Source: Bacteroidota bacterium (GTDB lineage: Bacteria; Bacteroidota; Bacteroidia; CAILMK01). From it: a stretch of 41,401 nucleotides of DNA. The first letter of the stretch is position 1. The number at the start of each line of letters is the position of its first letter. Shown here piece after piece: positions 18,801 through 25,384 of the stretch. The position numbers and the translations under genes were made by a program. Location: NCBI GenBank assembly GCA_026391915.1, contig JAPLCZ010000232.1, forward strand, positions 1-41,401. Direction: 5' to 3'. A model generated the notes under the pieces. The model was not told the DNA's origin. It saw only the letters and a list, made by a program, of their open reading frames with translations, and searched no databases.

Positions 18801-19889
18801 TATGCAAACCCAGGGACTTATAAAGTTACCTTAACTGTTATCTCACAAAAAGCTTGTGGTGATACATTGAGTCACTTCATTACTGTTCATCCAACACCTA
18901 AAGCTAAATTTAATGTTAGCCCATCAACGGTTTGCGAAGGCGGTCAAATTAACTTTGTTGATAGCAGCAAATACAGCGGTGGTACATTAAGTTATGGATG
19001 GGATTTCGGTGATAAAACAACTGATACCAAACAAAATCCAAGTCACGTTTATACTTCCTCTGGAAGCTTCAATGTAAGACTTGTAGCAAACAGTGGTACA
19101 TGTACTGATACTGCATACAGTGTTGTAAATGTTAACCCTGTGCCTAAAGTTGCATTTGGTGTTACTAACCCATGTGCGCAAAGGTTAACTCAGTACATTG
19201 ATTCTTCAACCATTGCTTCTGGTAGTATTAAATCTTACTCTTGGAGTTTAGGGGTTACTGGTATCACTGATACTGTTAAGAACCCTACTTATAAATACTC
19301 TAAAGCAGGTACCTATTCAGTTACTCTTTCTGCAACTTCGGATAAAGGATGTACCAAGTCTATCACCAAAGGTATTAACATTGATGCACCAATTCTTTCA
19401 AGCATTGGCGCTACAATTAAGAATGCTAATACTTATGACTTTGCATCTAACAATACTTCTGATTTCTATTTCTGGGATTTTGGAGATGGTAGCAGCACTG
19501 CATCTAGCAAAGCTGTAACACACTCTTTCTCTAACGGAACTTATACTGTAACTCTTGTTACTATCACTTCTGGTGGTTGCCCTGATACTTCTAAGAAAAC
19601 CTTCACTATCACTTCTATTGATAATGCAGCTTCTTCTGATGTAAATATCAGCGTATATCCAAATCCATTTAAAGAAAGCACCAATATTAATTATAGCCTT
19701 GGCAAAAAATCAAATGTACAAGTAGTAGTTTTTGATGTAATGGGCAGAACTGTTGCAACCCTTGCTGATGGTGTACAACCATCTGGTAATTACAATTTAA
19801 TGTTTAATAATAACACTGCCGGCATCTATATGCTAAAGGTAACTGTGGATGGCAAAACCATCAATAAGCAGATTATTGCTGTGAAGTAA
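12867..19889 (+). CDS. Giant beta-helix/PKD surface protein with T9SS sorting domain
   Basis: A 2340-residue secreted protein. A signal peptide (about 1-32, ending AQAS) precedes three long modules starting near residues 33, 599 and 1152. Each begins with G-T-[YF]-T-I and a (T)F..A...L stretch, continues as a right-handed parallel beta-helix rich in N, Y, G, S and T, and contains a recurring (S)AYYxGxLLxYQ motif. It then reaches an IGADE motif and an Ig-like domain of the type VNWKVNGTSQTAYS; in the third module this domain differs (PTCGDSFSLISVRMRNWG). A further Ig-like region follows, then about four PKD domains (about 1925-2250, e.g. YDFGDGTSYV, WDFGDKTTD). A C-terminal type-A T9SS sorting domain (about 2260-2340) has the typical YPNPF, VFDVMGR and AGIYMLKV blocks. 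It should cross the outer membrane through T9SS and be cell-attached or released. Glycan binding or adhesion is plausible, enzymatic activity unproven. A strong terminator follows. Confidence 0.93.
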   Translation: MKVNIYAKQTAGILRNITLALVALLAVNTAQASLSGTYTINPSASASSTNYKDFTSAVGDLISGTRADGGTANGSGVSGAVTFNVAKGTYKEVVDITAITGVSSTKTITFQSASGTNTDVILIDNSATTGTVHTVHLDGAEYINFKNMTIANTSNGAHVIEVDNSSNMNSFTNNLLLMPTATANTNYPSVIYSPNGSFDTSNTFTNNYCKGGYYCVFWIGASGTPETYNVFEGNTFDSAYYLGVLLDYQNWMTFNNNTIKNIQYLYGYGMYIYYDGPGCKITNNKLNLENYMGMYFYRSAGDATNPILCANNFISNSSTYSYYGMYNYGTDYINYFHNTIYMGGTNTYSYAFMMYGTGSNIGDSVYNNNIYNNQPTNGYAVYLYNAGVDSMDYNNLYVNSSTTNLGYFNGSNCATFSDWQLTSSWDPNGQNVDPGFKSSTNLHVKAILLNGTARPRSLAGVSVLKDIDGDTRDSKNPDIGADEFFPAPNDAGVASIDSPGVGICGGKQDVYVTVSNNGTNALTSFTVNWKVNGTSQTAYSYSNATGVAVGGSIQILLGSYTFSKTSIDNIFATTTKPNGTTDANPIDDSMSRSVRSGMQGTFTIDPSKSASATNYQTFNTALADVTTRGVCGATTFNVANGTYTEQLNVTPIGGASATNMVTFQGTDSTKAILTWPFGSAAKNYTVSFNGSSWVKFNKLTISRTGFSTTTGATNGIAVEVKNSSNANWVTNSIILTNVPTSSNYYYTYYAIYSPQGSIDSGNVFKNNIIRGGGYYGIYWMGGSTTTLEPNNVFDHNLIDSAYYYGMLLYYQDGLKFTNNTVHGGMYTYSMGMYCYYGYSHIITGNKISTPGYYGMYLYNCNGVSGGDTMVVANNFLTVEGTYAFGYGIYMGYNADVIRFAYNNVLMLTPATTNSALYIGGSAGTVDILNNCLYNYGGGYAIYYSSSSLFATTNHNNLYTSGSNLGYLSGAQALLSDWQTATSQDANSISEDPGYKKMKYPYDLHITNVNLDELGTPVYGITTDIDGDKRDATLPDIGADEIKPADYDAGISLIDSPAVGFCGGTKDIWVTLQNFGKKTLTSATISWSVNGTSKTSVSWTGTLTKGSKTLVKLGSLSFTGTNQHIFARTDNPNSVKDVVPVNDSISRDANTALNGTYTIGGTSPDYTTFSSAVIALNTRGVCGAVVFNARNGAYTEQLLLGFIGGASLANTVTFQSQSGDSSKVNVDWPSTNSSSYALSLTGSSFVTFKKLTFMRSGTSTSGGSVVEFKGANNCTITNCRLIGVKDNAYNQSNTVINSTSSNDEYNTIANNKIWGGSFSVYWQGPSTANMESGNTFSGNTYDSSGYYTNYMAYQDSFKFVGNTIQNKFYSGGAALYYQYIYGPSWISKNKFILNNTTSYGLYGFYFQGNSTDSNFISNNMISCNSYYGMLLYYSDYTNLYYNSVVNNSANYTVLMYHYTTVNSLLCYNNSFVSLGGGYAIYTYQNNPTWGDYNNLYTTGSNVGSYKGTACPTLSDWQSATGFDANSITLDPKHISATNLHCKSTPLNGRGVVLNTIKDDIDGESRGTIATDIGADEFTPPNDDMSALALETPVCPTCGDSFSLISVRMRNWGINSQTSVPVGFSVKSPTGVTTTGSGTFSGTVNGGQDTSFTFTTKVNTYAGGVFSFKLWTALKGDNDITNDTFTTTGEFIPHSPKPVVTNALTCGAGLATMIAKGPAGDSVYWFTTAKGTSYFHVGDTLKQSISSNVTYWVESKPYLDSAGLVDNTTLGTSYALGNYNYDLIFDALQDMVIDSLTVYPQNNGMLQININDASGKSIAMRQFNITTSTNPYDPITVPVKLRIPKGKNYHINPVGSSVGNMYYNYYGSGYPYSYKNLNKNNKIVSITGNSLNTAIYWFFFYNWRVSTNLACVSERVPITATVGSGPKPTIKFTATASCVTSNAAFVDASTISSGAIASWKYDFGDGTSYVSTTSGTTTHKYANPGTYKVTLTVISQKACGDTLSHFITVHPTPKAKFNVSPSTVCEGGQINFVDSSKYSGGTLSYGWDFGDKTTDTKQNPSHVYTSSGSFNVRLVANSGTCTDTAYSVVNVNPVPKVAFGVTNPCAQRLTQYIDSSTIASGSIKSYSWSLGVTGITDTVKNPTYKYSKAGTYSVTLSATSDKGCTKSITKGINIDAPILSSIGATIKNANTYDFASNNTSDFYFWDFGDGSSTASSKAVTHSFSNGTYTVTLVTITSGGCPDTSKKTFTITSIDNAASSDVNISVYPNPFKESTNINYSLGKKSNVQVVVFDVMGRTVATLADGVQPSGNYNLMFNNNTAGIYMLKVTVDGKTINKQIIAVK

Positions 19890-19913
19890 TTATTAAATAA
19901 AATAATCTTTTTA

Positions 19914-19942
19914 CGAAAGCCCCGCCTAAAGCGGGGCTTTCG
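19914..19942 (+). terminator. Rho-independent terminator of the giant gene
   Basis: CGAAAGCCCCGC (19914-19925) pairs perfectly with GCGGGGCTTTCG (19931-19942) over a CTAAA loop, with a short T-rich tail. It lies 24 bp after the stop codon. Confidence 0.92.
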
Positions 19943-19975
19943 CTTTATATTGCGCCTGAATTTAAAACCCATACA

Positions 19976-20680
19976 ATGAAAGAAGACAAAATAAGAGAAG
20001 CTTTTGAGGATAAAAGATGGAGTGATATTAAAGCAGAATCATCTTGGCAGATATTTAAAATAATGAGTGAGTTTGTTGATGGCTTTGATAAGCTTAATAA
20101 GATTGGACCTTGCGTTTCTATCTTTGGCTCTGCAAGAACCCCTGCCGATAATAAGTATTATATACTTGCCACTGAGATTGCCGGTAAACTTACCCACGAA
20201 GGCTATGGTGTGATAACCGGCGGTGGCCCCGGCATTATGGAAGCTGCCAACAAAGGCGCAAAACAAGCCGGCGGTAAGTCAGTGGGGTTGAATATTGATT
20301 TACCCTTTGAACAAGACCCCAATCCTTATATTGATAGTGATAAACTCATTAACTTCAATTACTTTTTTGTGCGGAAAGTAATGTTTATAAAATATGCCCA
20401 AGGCTTTGTTGTACTGCCCGGCGGGCTTGGCACTTTGGATGAACTCTTTGAAGCCCTAACCCTTATCCAAACAGAAAAAATTGGTAAGTTTCCCATAGTG
20501 CTTATTGGCGTTGCTTATTGGCAAGGACTTTTTGATTGGATTAAAACAACCATGTTGGATGAGCATAAGAATATATCACCTGAAGATATGGATTTGATTA
20601 TGATAACAGACTCCGCTGATAAGGCAGTTGAGCATATTAATAAATTCTACTCAAGGTATTTGTTATCTCCAAACTTCTAA
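19976..20680 (+). CDS. LOG-family Rossmann-fold protein (TIGR00730 type)
   Basis: A 234-residue protein of the LOG/YgdH-like family. Members cleave nucleoside 5'-monophosphates to base and ribose 5-phosphate; in plants and some bacteria this activates cytokinins. The phosphate-binding motif GGGPGIMEAANKGA (about 82-95) and the family signature PGGLGTLDE (148-156) are both complete, so catalysis is likely. The N-terminal helix is longer than in the shortest LOG proteins. It lies behind the giant gene's terminator and is convergent with rpsA, apparently as a single gene; its promoter is not obvious. Bacteroidota homologues are usually annotated only by family. The physiological substrate is unknown. 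Confidence 0.93.
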   Translation: MKEDKIREAFEDKRWSDIKAESSWQIFKIMSEFVDGFDKLNKIGPCVSIFGSARTPADNKYYILATEIAGKLTHEGYGVITGGGPGIMEAANKGAKQAGGKSVGLNIDLPFEQDPNPYIDSDKLINFNYFFVRKVMFIKYAQGFVVLPGGLGTLDELFEALTLIQTEKIGKFPIVLIGVAYWQGLFDWIKTTMLDEHKNISPEDMDLIMITDSADKAVEHINKFYSRYLLSPNF

Positions 20681-20763
20681 TTTAGTTGATGCTGTATTGC
20701 AAATATCTGAATCATTTGGTATCAATTAACCTTAAAAGACGTTGGTACCACTAAATAAAAAAT

Positions 20764-20787
20764 GCTCCGAAATTTCGGAGCTTTTTT
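20764..20787. terminator. Bidirectional terminator between LOG gene and rpsA
   Basis: The perfect palindrome GCTCCGAAATTTCGGAGC (20764-20781) is followed on the plus strand by TTTTTT and preceded by an A-rich tract that becomes T-rich on the minus strand. It lies between the convergent gene ends at 20680 and 20807. Confidence 0.9.
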
Positions 20788-20806
20788 ATGAAAAATATAT
20801 TTAATA

Positions 20807-23032
20807 CTATTCTTCTTTTTTGGTTTTAGCTGCTGCTTTCTTCTTTGGTTTTTCTTCCACAGAAGCTTCTGTTGCAGGAGCTTCATCTTCCACCTTTTTG
20901 GCTTTGGTAGCTTTCTTTGGTTTTTCTTCCACAGAAACTTCTGTGGCAGGTGCTTCATCTTCCACCTTTTTAGCTTTAGTAGCTTTCTTAGGTTTCTCCT
21001 CTGTTGCTATTTCATCAGCGGCAGGTGCTACAACTTCGGCAACAGGGGCAACCTCTTCATCGGCTTTCTTTTGCATAGAGTCCATTTTAGCAATGGCTTC
21101 TTTTTGCTTCACCTTATCCTGTTGTTCCATTTTAGATTTTAGCTGAGTAAGTACATCAAGCTCATCACCAATAGTGGTTTTTTCCACACCGGTATTTACT
21201 TTACTAATATCTTTCTTTTCGCGTTCTGCTGCTTTTTGGTTTTCAGCATAGTTAACATCATTTGCTGCTCTTTCTGCTTCTTTCCAAATATCAGTATGAG
21301 AAAGAATAATCTTTTTATTGTTTTTATCAAACTCAAGAACTTTAAAATCTAAAGTTTCATCAACCTTAAGTTTACTCTTATCGGCTTTTAACAAATGTTT
21401 TTTAGGAACAAAAGCTTCCACACCATACATCAAACCAACCACAGCACCTTTGTCATCAAAATGATGTACAACACCCTGATGGATTGTACCCTCTAAGAAG
21501 ATAGAAGAGAAAGTATCCCAAGGGTCTTCCTCAAGTTGTTTGTGACCAAGGCTAAGTCTGCGGTTTGTTTTATCAATATCAAGAATAACAACATCCAGTT
21601 TTTCACCTACTTTGGTGAACTCTGCAGGATGGTTATATTTTTTAATCCAAGATAAATCAGAAATATGTACTAAGCCATCAAAACCTTCTTCAAGTTCTAC
21701 AAACAACCCAAAGCCAGTAAGGCTTCTTACAGTTGCATGATGTCTTGAACCTACAGGGTATTTAGTCTCAACATCTTCCCAAGGATCTTTGGTAAGTTGT
21801 TTCATACCTAAAGAAAGTTTCCTTTCTTCCCTATCAATATTCAATACTTTAGCCTGTACTTCATCACCCACTTTTAAGTATTCATTGGGGCTCTTTAGGT
21901 GAGTACTCCAACTCATTTCTGATACGTGAATAAGACCTTCAACACCAGCAGCAATTTCTACAAATGCGCCATAGTCTTCAATATTTACAACCTTACCTTT
22001 GATAATAGAGCCATCAGCAATATCTGCTGACATGCTCTCCCATGGGTGAGGGGTAAGTTGTTTCATGCCCAAAGAAATTCTCTTTTTCTCTTCGTCATAA
22101 TCCAACACAACAATATTGATTTTTTGACCTACCTCAAGAATTTCCTCAGGGTGGTTAATACGTCCCCAAGAAACATCAGTGATATGGATAAGACCATCAA
22201 CACCACCAAGGTCAACGAAAACACCAAAGTTGGTTAGGTTTTTAATCACCCCTTCCAAGATTTGGCCCTTCTCTAATTTACCAAGTATCTCCAATTTTTG
22301 TACTTCTAATGAAGACTCAATAATTGCTTTGTGAGATACTACTATGTTGCGATATTGGGTATTTACTTTAACCACTTTAAGGTCTATAGTTTTCCCTACA
22401 TACTCATCATAATCTTTAATTGGGCGAATATCCAATTGAGAGCCCGGAAGGAATGCATCCAGCCCCATAAAGTCTACCACCATTCCGCCTTTAGTGCGGT
22501 CTTTTATATAACCTTGTACAATAGTTTCTTTTTCGTAAGCATCCATCACAACGCCCCAAGCCCTTTCAGCTTGTGCCTTTTTATGAGAGATAATCATCTG
22601 ACCATTTTGGTCTTCCTTTTCTTCAATGATTACTTCTACCTCATCACCAACTTTAAGCCCCGGCATGTGTTTAAATTCTGATAAAGGCACAAGCCCATCA
22701 GATTTAAAACCGATATTCAGCACCACATCTTTATCTGTGATTGCTGCTACCTTGCCCATAATTACTTCTTTCTCTTTTACATCAGAGAAGGTGTTGGAAT
22801 AAAGGGTTTCCATTTGTGCTTGTTGGTCTTTAGCATATCGGGTTCTACCACCTTCATACGCATCCCAATCAAACTCATCTTTTTTAGAAGCTAAAACTTC
22901 TTCTTTTAATGCTGTCTTATCAATGATGTCAGCACCAATGTCTTTGATTTCATCATCTTCCATTTTAGGAATTGTGATGTCAAAATCATCTTCGTCTTTT
23001 CCGAAATTGTCTGTTTTCTTTTTTTCTACCAT
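20807..23032 (-). CDS. rpsA: Ribosomal protein bS1 with repeated Lys/Glu tail
   Basis: Ribosomal protein S1 binds mRNA on the 30S subunit. The 741-residue protein has an acidic N-terminal extension and six S1 (OB-fold) domains between about residues 88 and 600. Domains 3-5 are the most canonical, each ending in a SLGxKQL motif followed by PW. A low-complexity tail follows (about 610-741) with two 24-residue tandem units beginning EEKPKKATKAKK and a third partial unit. The tail makes it clearly longer than E. coli S1 (557). Promoter elements lie at 23067-23098. Exceptionally for this window, a perfect AAGGAGG precedes the ATG by 9 nt, so translation is probably controlled by the anti-Shine-Dalgarno. 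A shared bidirectional terminator lies beyond the stop. Confidence 0.96.
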   Translation of the reverse strand: MVEKKKTDNFGKDEDDFDITIPKMEDDEIKDIGADIIDKTALKEEVLASKKDEFDWDAYEGGRTRYAKDQQAQMETLYSNTFSDVKEKEVIMGKVAAITDKDVVLNIGFKSDGLVPLSEFKHMPGLKVGDEVEVIIEEKEDQNGQMIISHKKAQAERAWGVVMDAYEKETIVQGYIKDRTKGGMVVDFMGLDAFLPGSQLDIRPIKDYDEYVGKTIDLKVVKVNTQYRNIVVSHKAIIESSLEVQKLEILGKLEKGQILEGVIKNLTNFGVFVDLGGVDGLIHITDVSWGRINHPEEILEVGQKINIVVLDYDEEKKRISLGMKQLTPHPWESMSADIADGSIIKGKVVNIEDYGAFVEIAAGVEGLIHVSEMSWSTHLKSPNEYLKVGDEVQAKVLNIDREERKLSLGMKQLTKDPWEDVETKYPVGSRHHATVRSLTGFGLFVELEEGFDGLVHISDLSWIKKYNHPAEFTKVGEKLDVVILDIDKTNRRLSLGHKQLEEDPWDTFSSIFLEGTIHQGVVHHFDDKGAVVGLMYGVEAFVPKKHLLKADKSKLKVDETLDFKVLEFDKNNKKIILSHTDIWKEAERAANDVNYAENQKAAEREKKDISKVNTGVEKTTIGDELDVLTQLKSKMEQQDKVKQKEAIAKMDSMQKKADEEVAPVAEVVAPAADEIATEEKPKKATKAKKVEDEAPATEVSVEEKPKKATKAKKVEDEAPATEASVEEKPKKKAAAKTKKEE
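20858..21001 (-). repeat. Two 72-bp tandem repeats in the rpsA tail
   Basis: In-frame direct repeats (20930-21001 and 20858-20929), each coding for a 24-residue Lys/Ala/Glu-rich unit starting EEKPKKATK. A partial third unit follows to about 20830. The two copies are nearly identical at DNA level, indicating recent duplication. Copy number could vary between strains. Confidence 0.85.
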
Positions 23033-23040
23033 TTATTAGT

Positions 23041-23048
23041 TCCTCCTT
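23041..23048 (-). promoter_or_regulatory. Strong Shine-Dalgarno of rpsA
   Basis: The minus strand reads AAAAGGAGGA about 9 nt before the rpsA ATG at 23032. This gives the full AGGAGG core at ideal spacing. Starts of other genes in this window show no comparable purine box. Confidence 0.85.
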
Positions 23049-23066
23049 TTAAAGGGATATAAGGTG

Positions 23067-23098
23067 CAAAGGTAATACTAGATGAATGTCTAAAACAA
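23067..23098 (-). promoter_or_regulatory. Promoter of rpsA
   Basis: On the minus strand, TTG (23098-23096), a 21-bp spacer and TACCTTTG (23074-23067) match both Bacteroidota promoter elements. The predicted leader of about 28 nt contains the Shine-Dalgarno. Confidence 0.75.
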
Positions 23099-23172
23099 GA
23101 AATTATTTTATACTTAAAAAGGACTCAAAGAGGTCTTGCATTTTGATATGGTGAATGCAAAAAGATTAATCA

Positions 23173-23180
23173 TACTTTTG
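23173..23180 (+). promoter_or_regulatory. -7 element of the methyltransferase gene
   Basis: TACTTTTG fits TAnnTTTG exactly, 39 bp before the ATG at 23220. A TTTG at 23142-23145 is too far (27 bp) to be a good -33 partner. Confidence 0.4.
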
Positions 23181-23219
23181 CAAACTGATTTCTGTAACAA
23201 TAGTGATTAAATCCCTCTC

Positions 23220-24146
23220 ATGAAAAAATGGATTCTTAAAGCCATCTTGCAAAAGGCAATTTCTTTTTTGCCTTACAAACATCAAATCAATTTTTTCTTT
23301 CAAAAATATATTACCAAAGGCGTTAACCTAGGTGATGATTATTTTTATGACCGCCTTGGTCATGCCCAAAAACATATTGAGAGTTTCTATAAATACTCCA
23401 AAAGCCAAAGCCTGCATACTACGCTGGAGTTGGGTACGGGTTGGTACCCCGTGGTGCCTATTAGTTTCTTTTTAAGTGGCGCTACGCAGGTGTATTCTTT
23501 GGATATTGTACTGCTCACTGATAAAGAAAAAACGCTTACTGCCATCCGCAAAATTCTGGAGGCGGCAGAGAAGGGGAAACTAAAAGCATACATTAATTAT
23601 GATGAGGGAAGGCTACAACTTTTAAAAGATATTTTAGCACAGGAAAAAGCACTTAGTTTTCAGGAGATATTAAAGAAAATAAACCTTGAATACCTTGTGC
23701 AAGATGCCAGAAAAATTAGTTTGCCGGCGCACTCCATAAGCCTCATTAACTCCAACAATACCTTTGAGCATATCTATCCTTTTTTGTTGGTTGATATACT
23801 CAAAGAGTTTAAGAGAATCCTTGCGCATACTGGCGTAATGAGCCATTTTATTGATATGAGTGACCATTTTGCCCACCTTGATAAAACTATTTCAATCTAT
23901 AATTTCCTAAAGTTTACCGAGGCAGAATGGCAATGGATTGATAACACAGTGCAGCCTTTAAATCGCCTCCGTATTTCGCAATACCGAGATATTTATAAAG
24001 AGGTAAATATCCCAGTTTCAGAAGAGATTTCCCGCCCCGGCAAGCCAGAAGAATTGGCTACCATAAAGCTTGCCCCTCCTTTTGATGCTATGAAAAAAGA
24101 AGATGTGGCGGTGAGCCATTCTTATTTTGTTTCGGTGGGGGATTAA
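23220..24146 (+). CDS. Class-I SAM-dependent methyltransferase
   Basis: A 308-residue cytoplasmic protein with a Rossmann-type methyltransferase core. Motif I is LELGTGW (69-75, the SAM-binding glycine loop), and the acidic end of strand 2 is VYSLDI (91-96). A later block, ISLINSNNTFEHIYPFLLVDILKEFKRIL, parallels the motif IV/V region that leads into the helix found in methyltransferase 11/25-like proteins. The helical insertion between strand 2 and motif IV is longer than in minimal enzymes. The substrate cannot be read from sequence. It stands alone, divergent from rpsA, with a possible -7 box upstream. Confidence 0.82.
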   Translation: MKKWILKAILQKAISFLPYKHQINFFFQKYITKGVNLGDDYFYDRLGHAQKHIESFYKYSKSQSLHTTLELGTGWYPVVPISFFLSGATQVYSLDIVLLTDKEKTLTAIRKILEAAEKGKLKAYINYDEGRLQLLKDILAQEKALSFQEILKKINLEYLVQDARKISLPAHSISLINSNNTFEHIYPFLLVDILKEFKRILAHTGVMSHFIDMSDHFAHLDKTISIYNFLKFTEAEWQWIDNTVQPLNRLRISQYRDIYKEVNIPVSEEISRPGKPEELATIKLAPPFDAMKKEDVAVSHSYFVSVGD

Positions 24147-24205
24147 GTAATCTTTTAGCACCAAATCCGTTTGTTCTAAATTGCAGAAGTTTATCTGCCT
24201 ATACT

Positions 24206-24934
24206 TTGGATTTTACTGACCTCCTTTTTGAAAACAGAAATAAAGCCTACGGCGCTTATAACCTCCGCAAATGGTATCATAAAAATGCTGTTACCGGGTT
24301 TGTTATTGCTGTAACTCTGCTTTTACTAATCCTCTTCCTCCCCATGCTTTTTATGCATGATAAAATGTATGATAACCTCAATGGAGTTGGGAATACTTCT
24401 CATTCCACCGCTGTAACTTTACAAACGGATTTGCCGCGTATGCCTGAAACAGAAAATCCCGTTAAGGATAAAGAAATTAAAACCAATAACACCAAAGTTT
24501 TTGTTGCGCCCAAAGTGGTGGCTAAAGCCACCCAAAAAGATAGTGTGGGGTTGGTTAAAAGCACTTCCAACAAAACAGAAAAAACTACTTCCAACTCCAC
24601 TGGCAATAGCGGGGTATATGAAGCAGGAGGGGTGCAAATTCCACCTTCATTCCCAGGCGGGGAGGAGGAAATGAAACATTATTTAAGCCGCAGTATCCAT
24701 TATCCTGATGCCGCCATCAGAAAGAAAAAAGAAGGCAATGTAGTGCTAAGTTTTATTGTGTTGGAGTCGGGTAAACTTACTAATATCTCCATCTCAAAAT
24801 CCCTCTCACCAGAGATAGATGCAGAGGCACTAAGGATTGTAAATGCTATGCCTCTTTGGGACCCCGGCATCCAAAACGGAAAGGAAGTAAAAGTAAGTGC
24901 TAAGTTGGTAATTGAGTTTTCGTTGCCGAGGTAG
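24206..24934 (+). CDS. TonB-family energy transducer
   Basis: A 242-residue protein. The N-terminal MDFTDLLFENRNKAYGAYNL motif is characteristic of Bacteroidota TonB proteins and precedes one membrane helix (about 29-50). A periplasmic linker follows, then a C-terminal TonB domain (about 150-242: PGGEEEMKHYLSRSIHYPDAA, EGNVVLSFIVLESGKL, and the YP/GxV pattern). TonB carries proton-motive energy from ExbB/ExbD to outer-membrane receptors. No exbBD or receptor gene lies nearby. The start is TTG at 24206; the conserved MDFTDLLFENRNKAYGAY motif begins exactly there, and no in-frame ATG fits. It is convergent with purS across a palindromic repeat element. Confidence 0.9.
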   Translation: MDFTDLLFENRNKAYGAYNLRKWYHKNAVTGFVIAVTLLLLILFLPMLFMHDKMYDNLNGVGNTSHSTAVTLQTDLPRMPETENPVKDKEIKTNNTKVFVAPKVVAKATQKDSVGLVKSTSNKTEKTTSNSTGNSGVYEAGGVQIPPSFPGGEEEMKHYLSRSIHYPDAAIRKKKEGNVVLSFIVLESGKLTNISISKSLSPEIDAEALRIVNAMPLWDPGIQNGKEVKVSAKLVIEFSLPR

Positions 24935-25015
24935 AAGACTATTTATTTTGTCACCCTGATGATATAATTACCCAAAATAATCATTCCTGTAGTTGATGAC
25001 AATTGGCTGCAATTA

Positions 25016-25124
25016 GCCTCATCCGTCCTTCGGACACCTTCTCCAAAGGAGAAGAGAAAAAAACTCCTAAGTTGCTGCTTTTCCATCTTACCCCTCTCCT
25101 TGGGAGAGGGGTTGGGGTGAGGTC
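25016..25124 (+). repeat. Palindromic repeat element, intergenic copy
   Basis: A MITE-like sequence between tonB (ends 24934) and purS (ends 25133). It starts GCCTCATCC and ends GGGGTGAGGTC, imperfect terminal inverted repeats. An inner hairpin CTTCTCCAAAGGAGAAG lies near the left end and CCCCTCTCC/GGAGAGGGG near the right. A related element in inverted orientation lies at 36720-36843. The 13-mer TTTGTCACCCTGA occurs close to both copies (24947-24959 and 36705-36717). No transposase is encoded. The rest of 24935-25132 shows nothing else. Confidence 0.75.
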
Positions 25125-25132
25125 ACTTAAAA

Positions 25133-25384
25133 CTAAGCCTCTACCAACTCAAAACTATACTTCTCCATTATCAAATTAGCGAGAAGTTTTTTGCAGGCAG
25201 TATCCACCATTTCGCTGGCTGCGGTTTTATCAGCAGCATCCACCATAAGGGTTATGTGTTTGCCAATGCGCACATCAGCCACGCCGCTTAATCCCAATTT
25301 ATGCAGGCTGCTTGTTACCACCTTCCCTTGCGGGTCAAGGATTTCATTCATCGTCATGATGTCAATATTAGCTTTGTATTTCAT
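25133..25384 (-). CDS. purS: Phosphoribosylformylglycinamidine synthase subunit PurS
   Basis: An 83-residue small subunit of the three-part FGAM synthase (PurL-PurQ-PurS) used in de novo purine synthesis. The sequence (MKYKANIDIMTMNEILDPQG, then LHKLGLSGVADVRIGKHITL) is the typical PurS ferredoxin-like fold with full length. It begins inside the 3' end of pssA, overlapping it by 17 bp, so translation is probably coupled. purL and purQ are not in the window. Confidence 0.93.
   Translation of the reverse strand: MKYKANIDIMTMNEILDPQGKVVTSSLHKLGLSGVADVRIGKHITLMVDAADKTAASEMVDTACKKLLANLIMEKYSFELVEA

Noticed and set aside
24202-24208. Promoter -7 box TACTTTG overlapping the tonB start
   Set aside because: Spacing between TA and TTTG is one base instead of two, and it would overlap the start codon.
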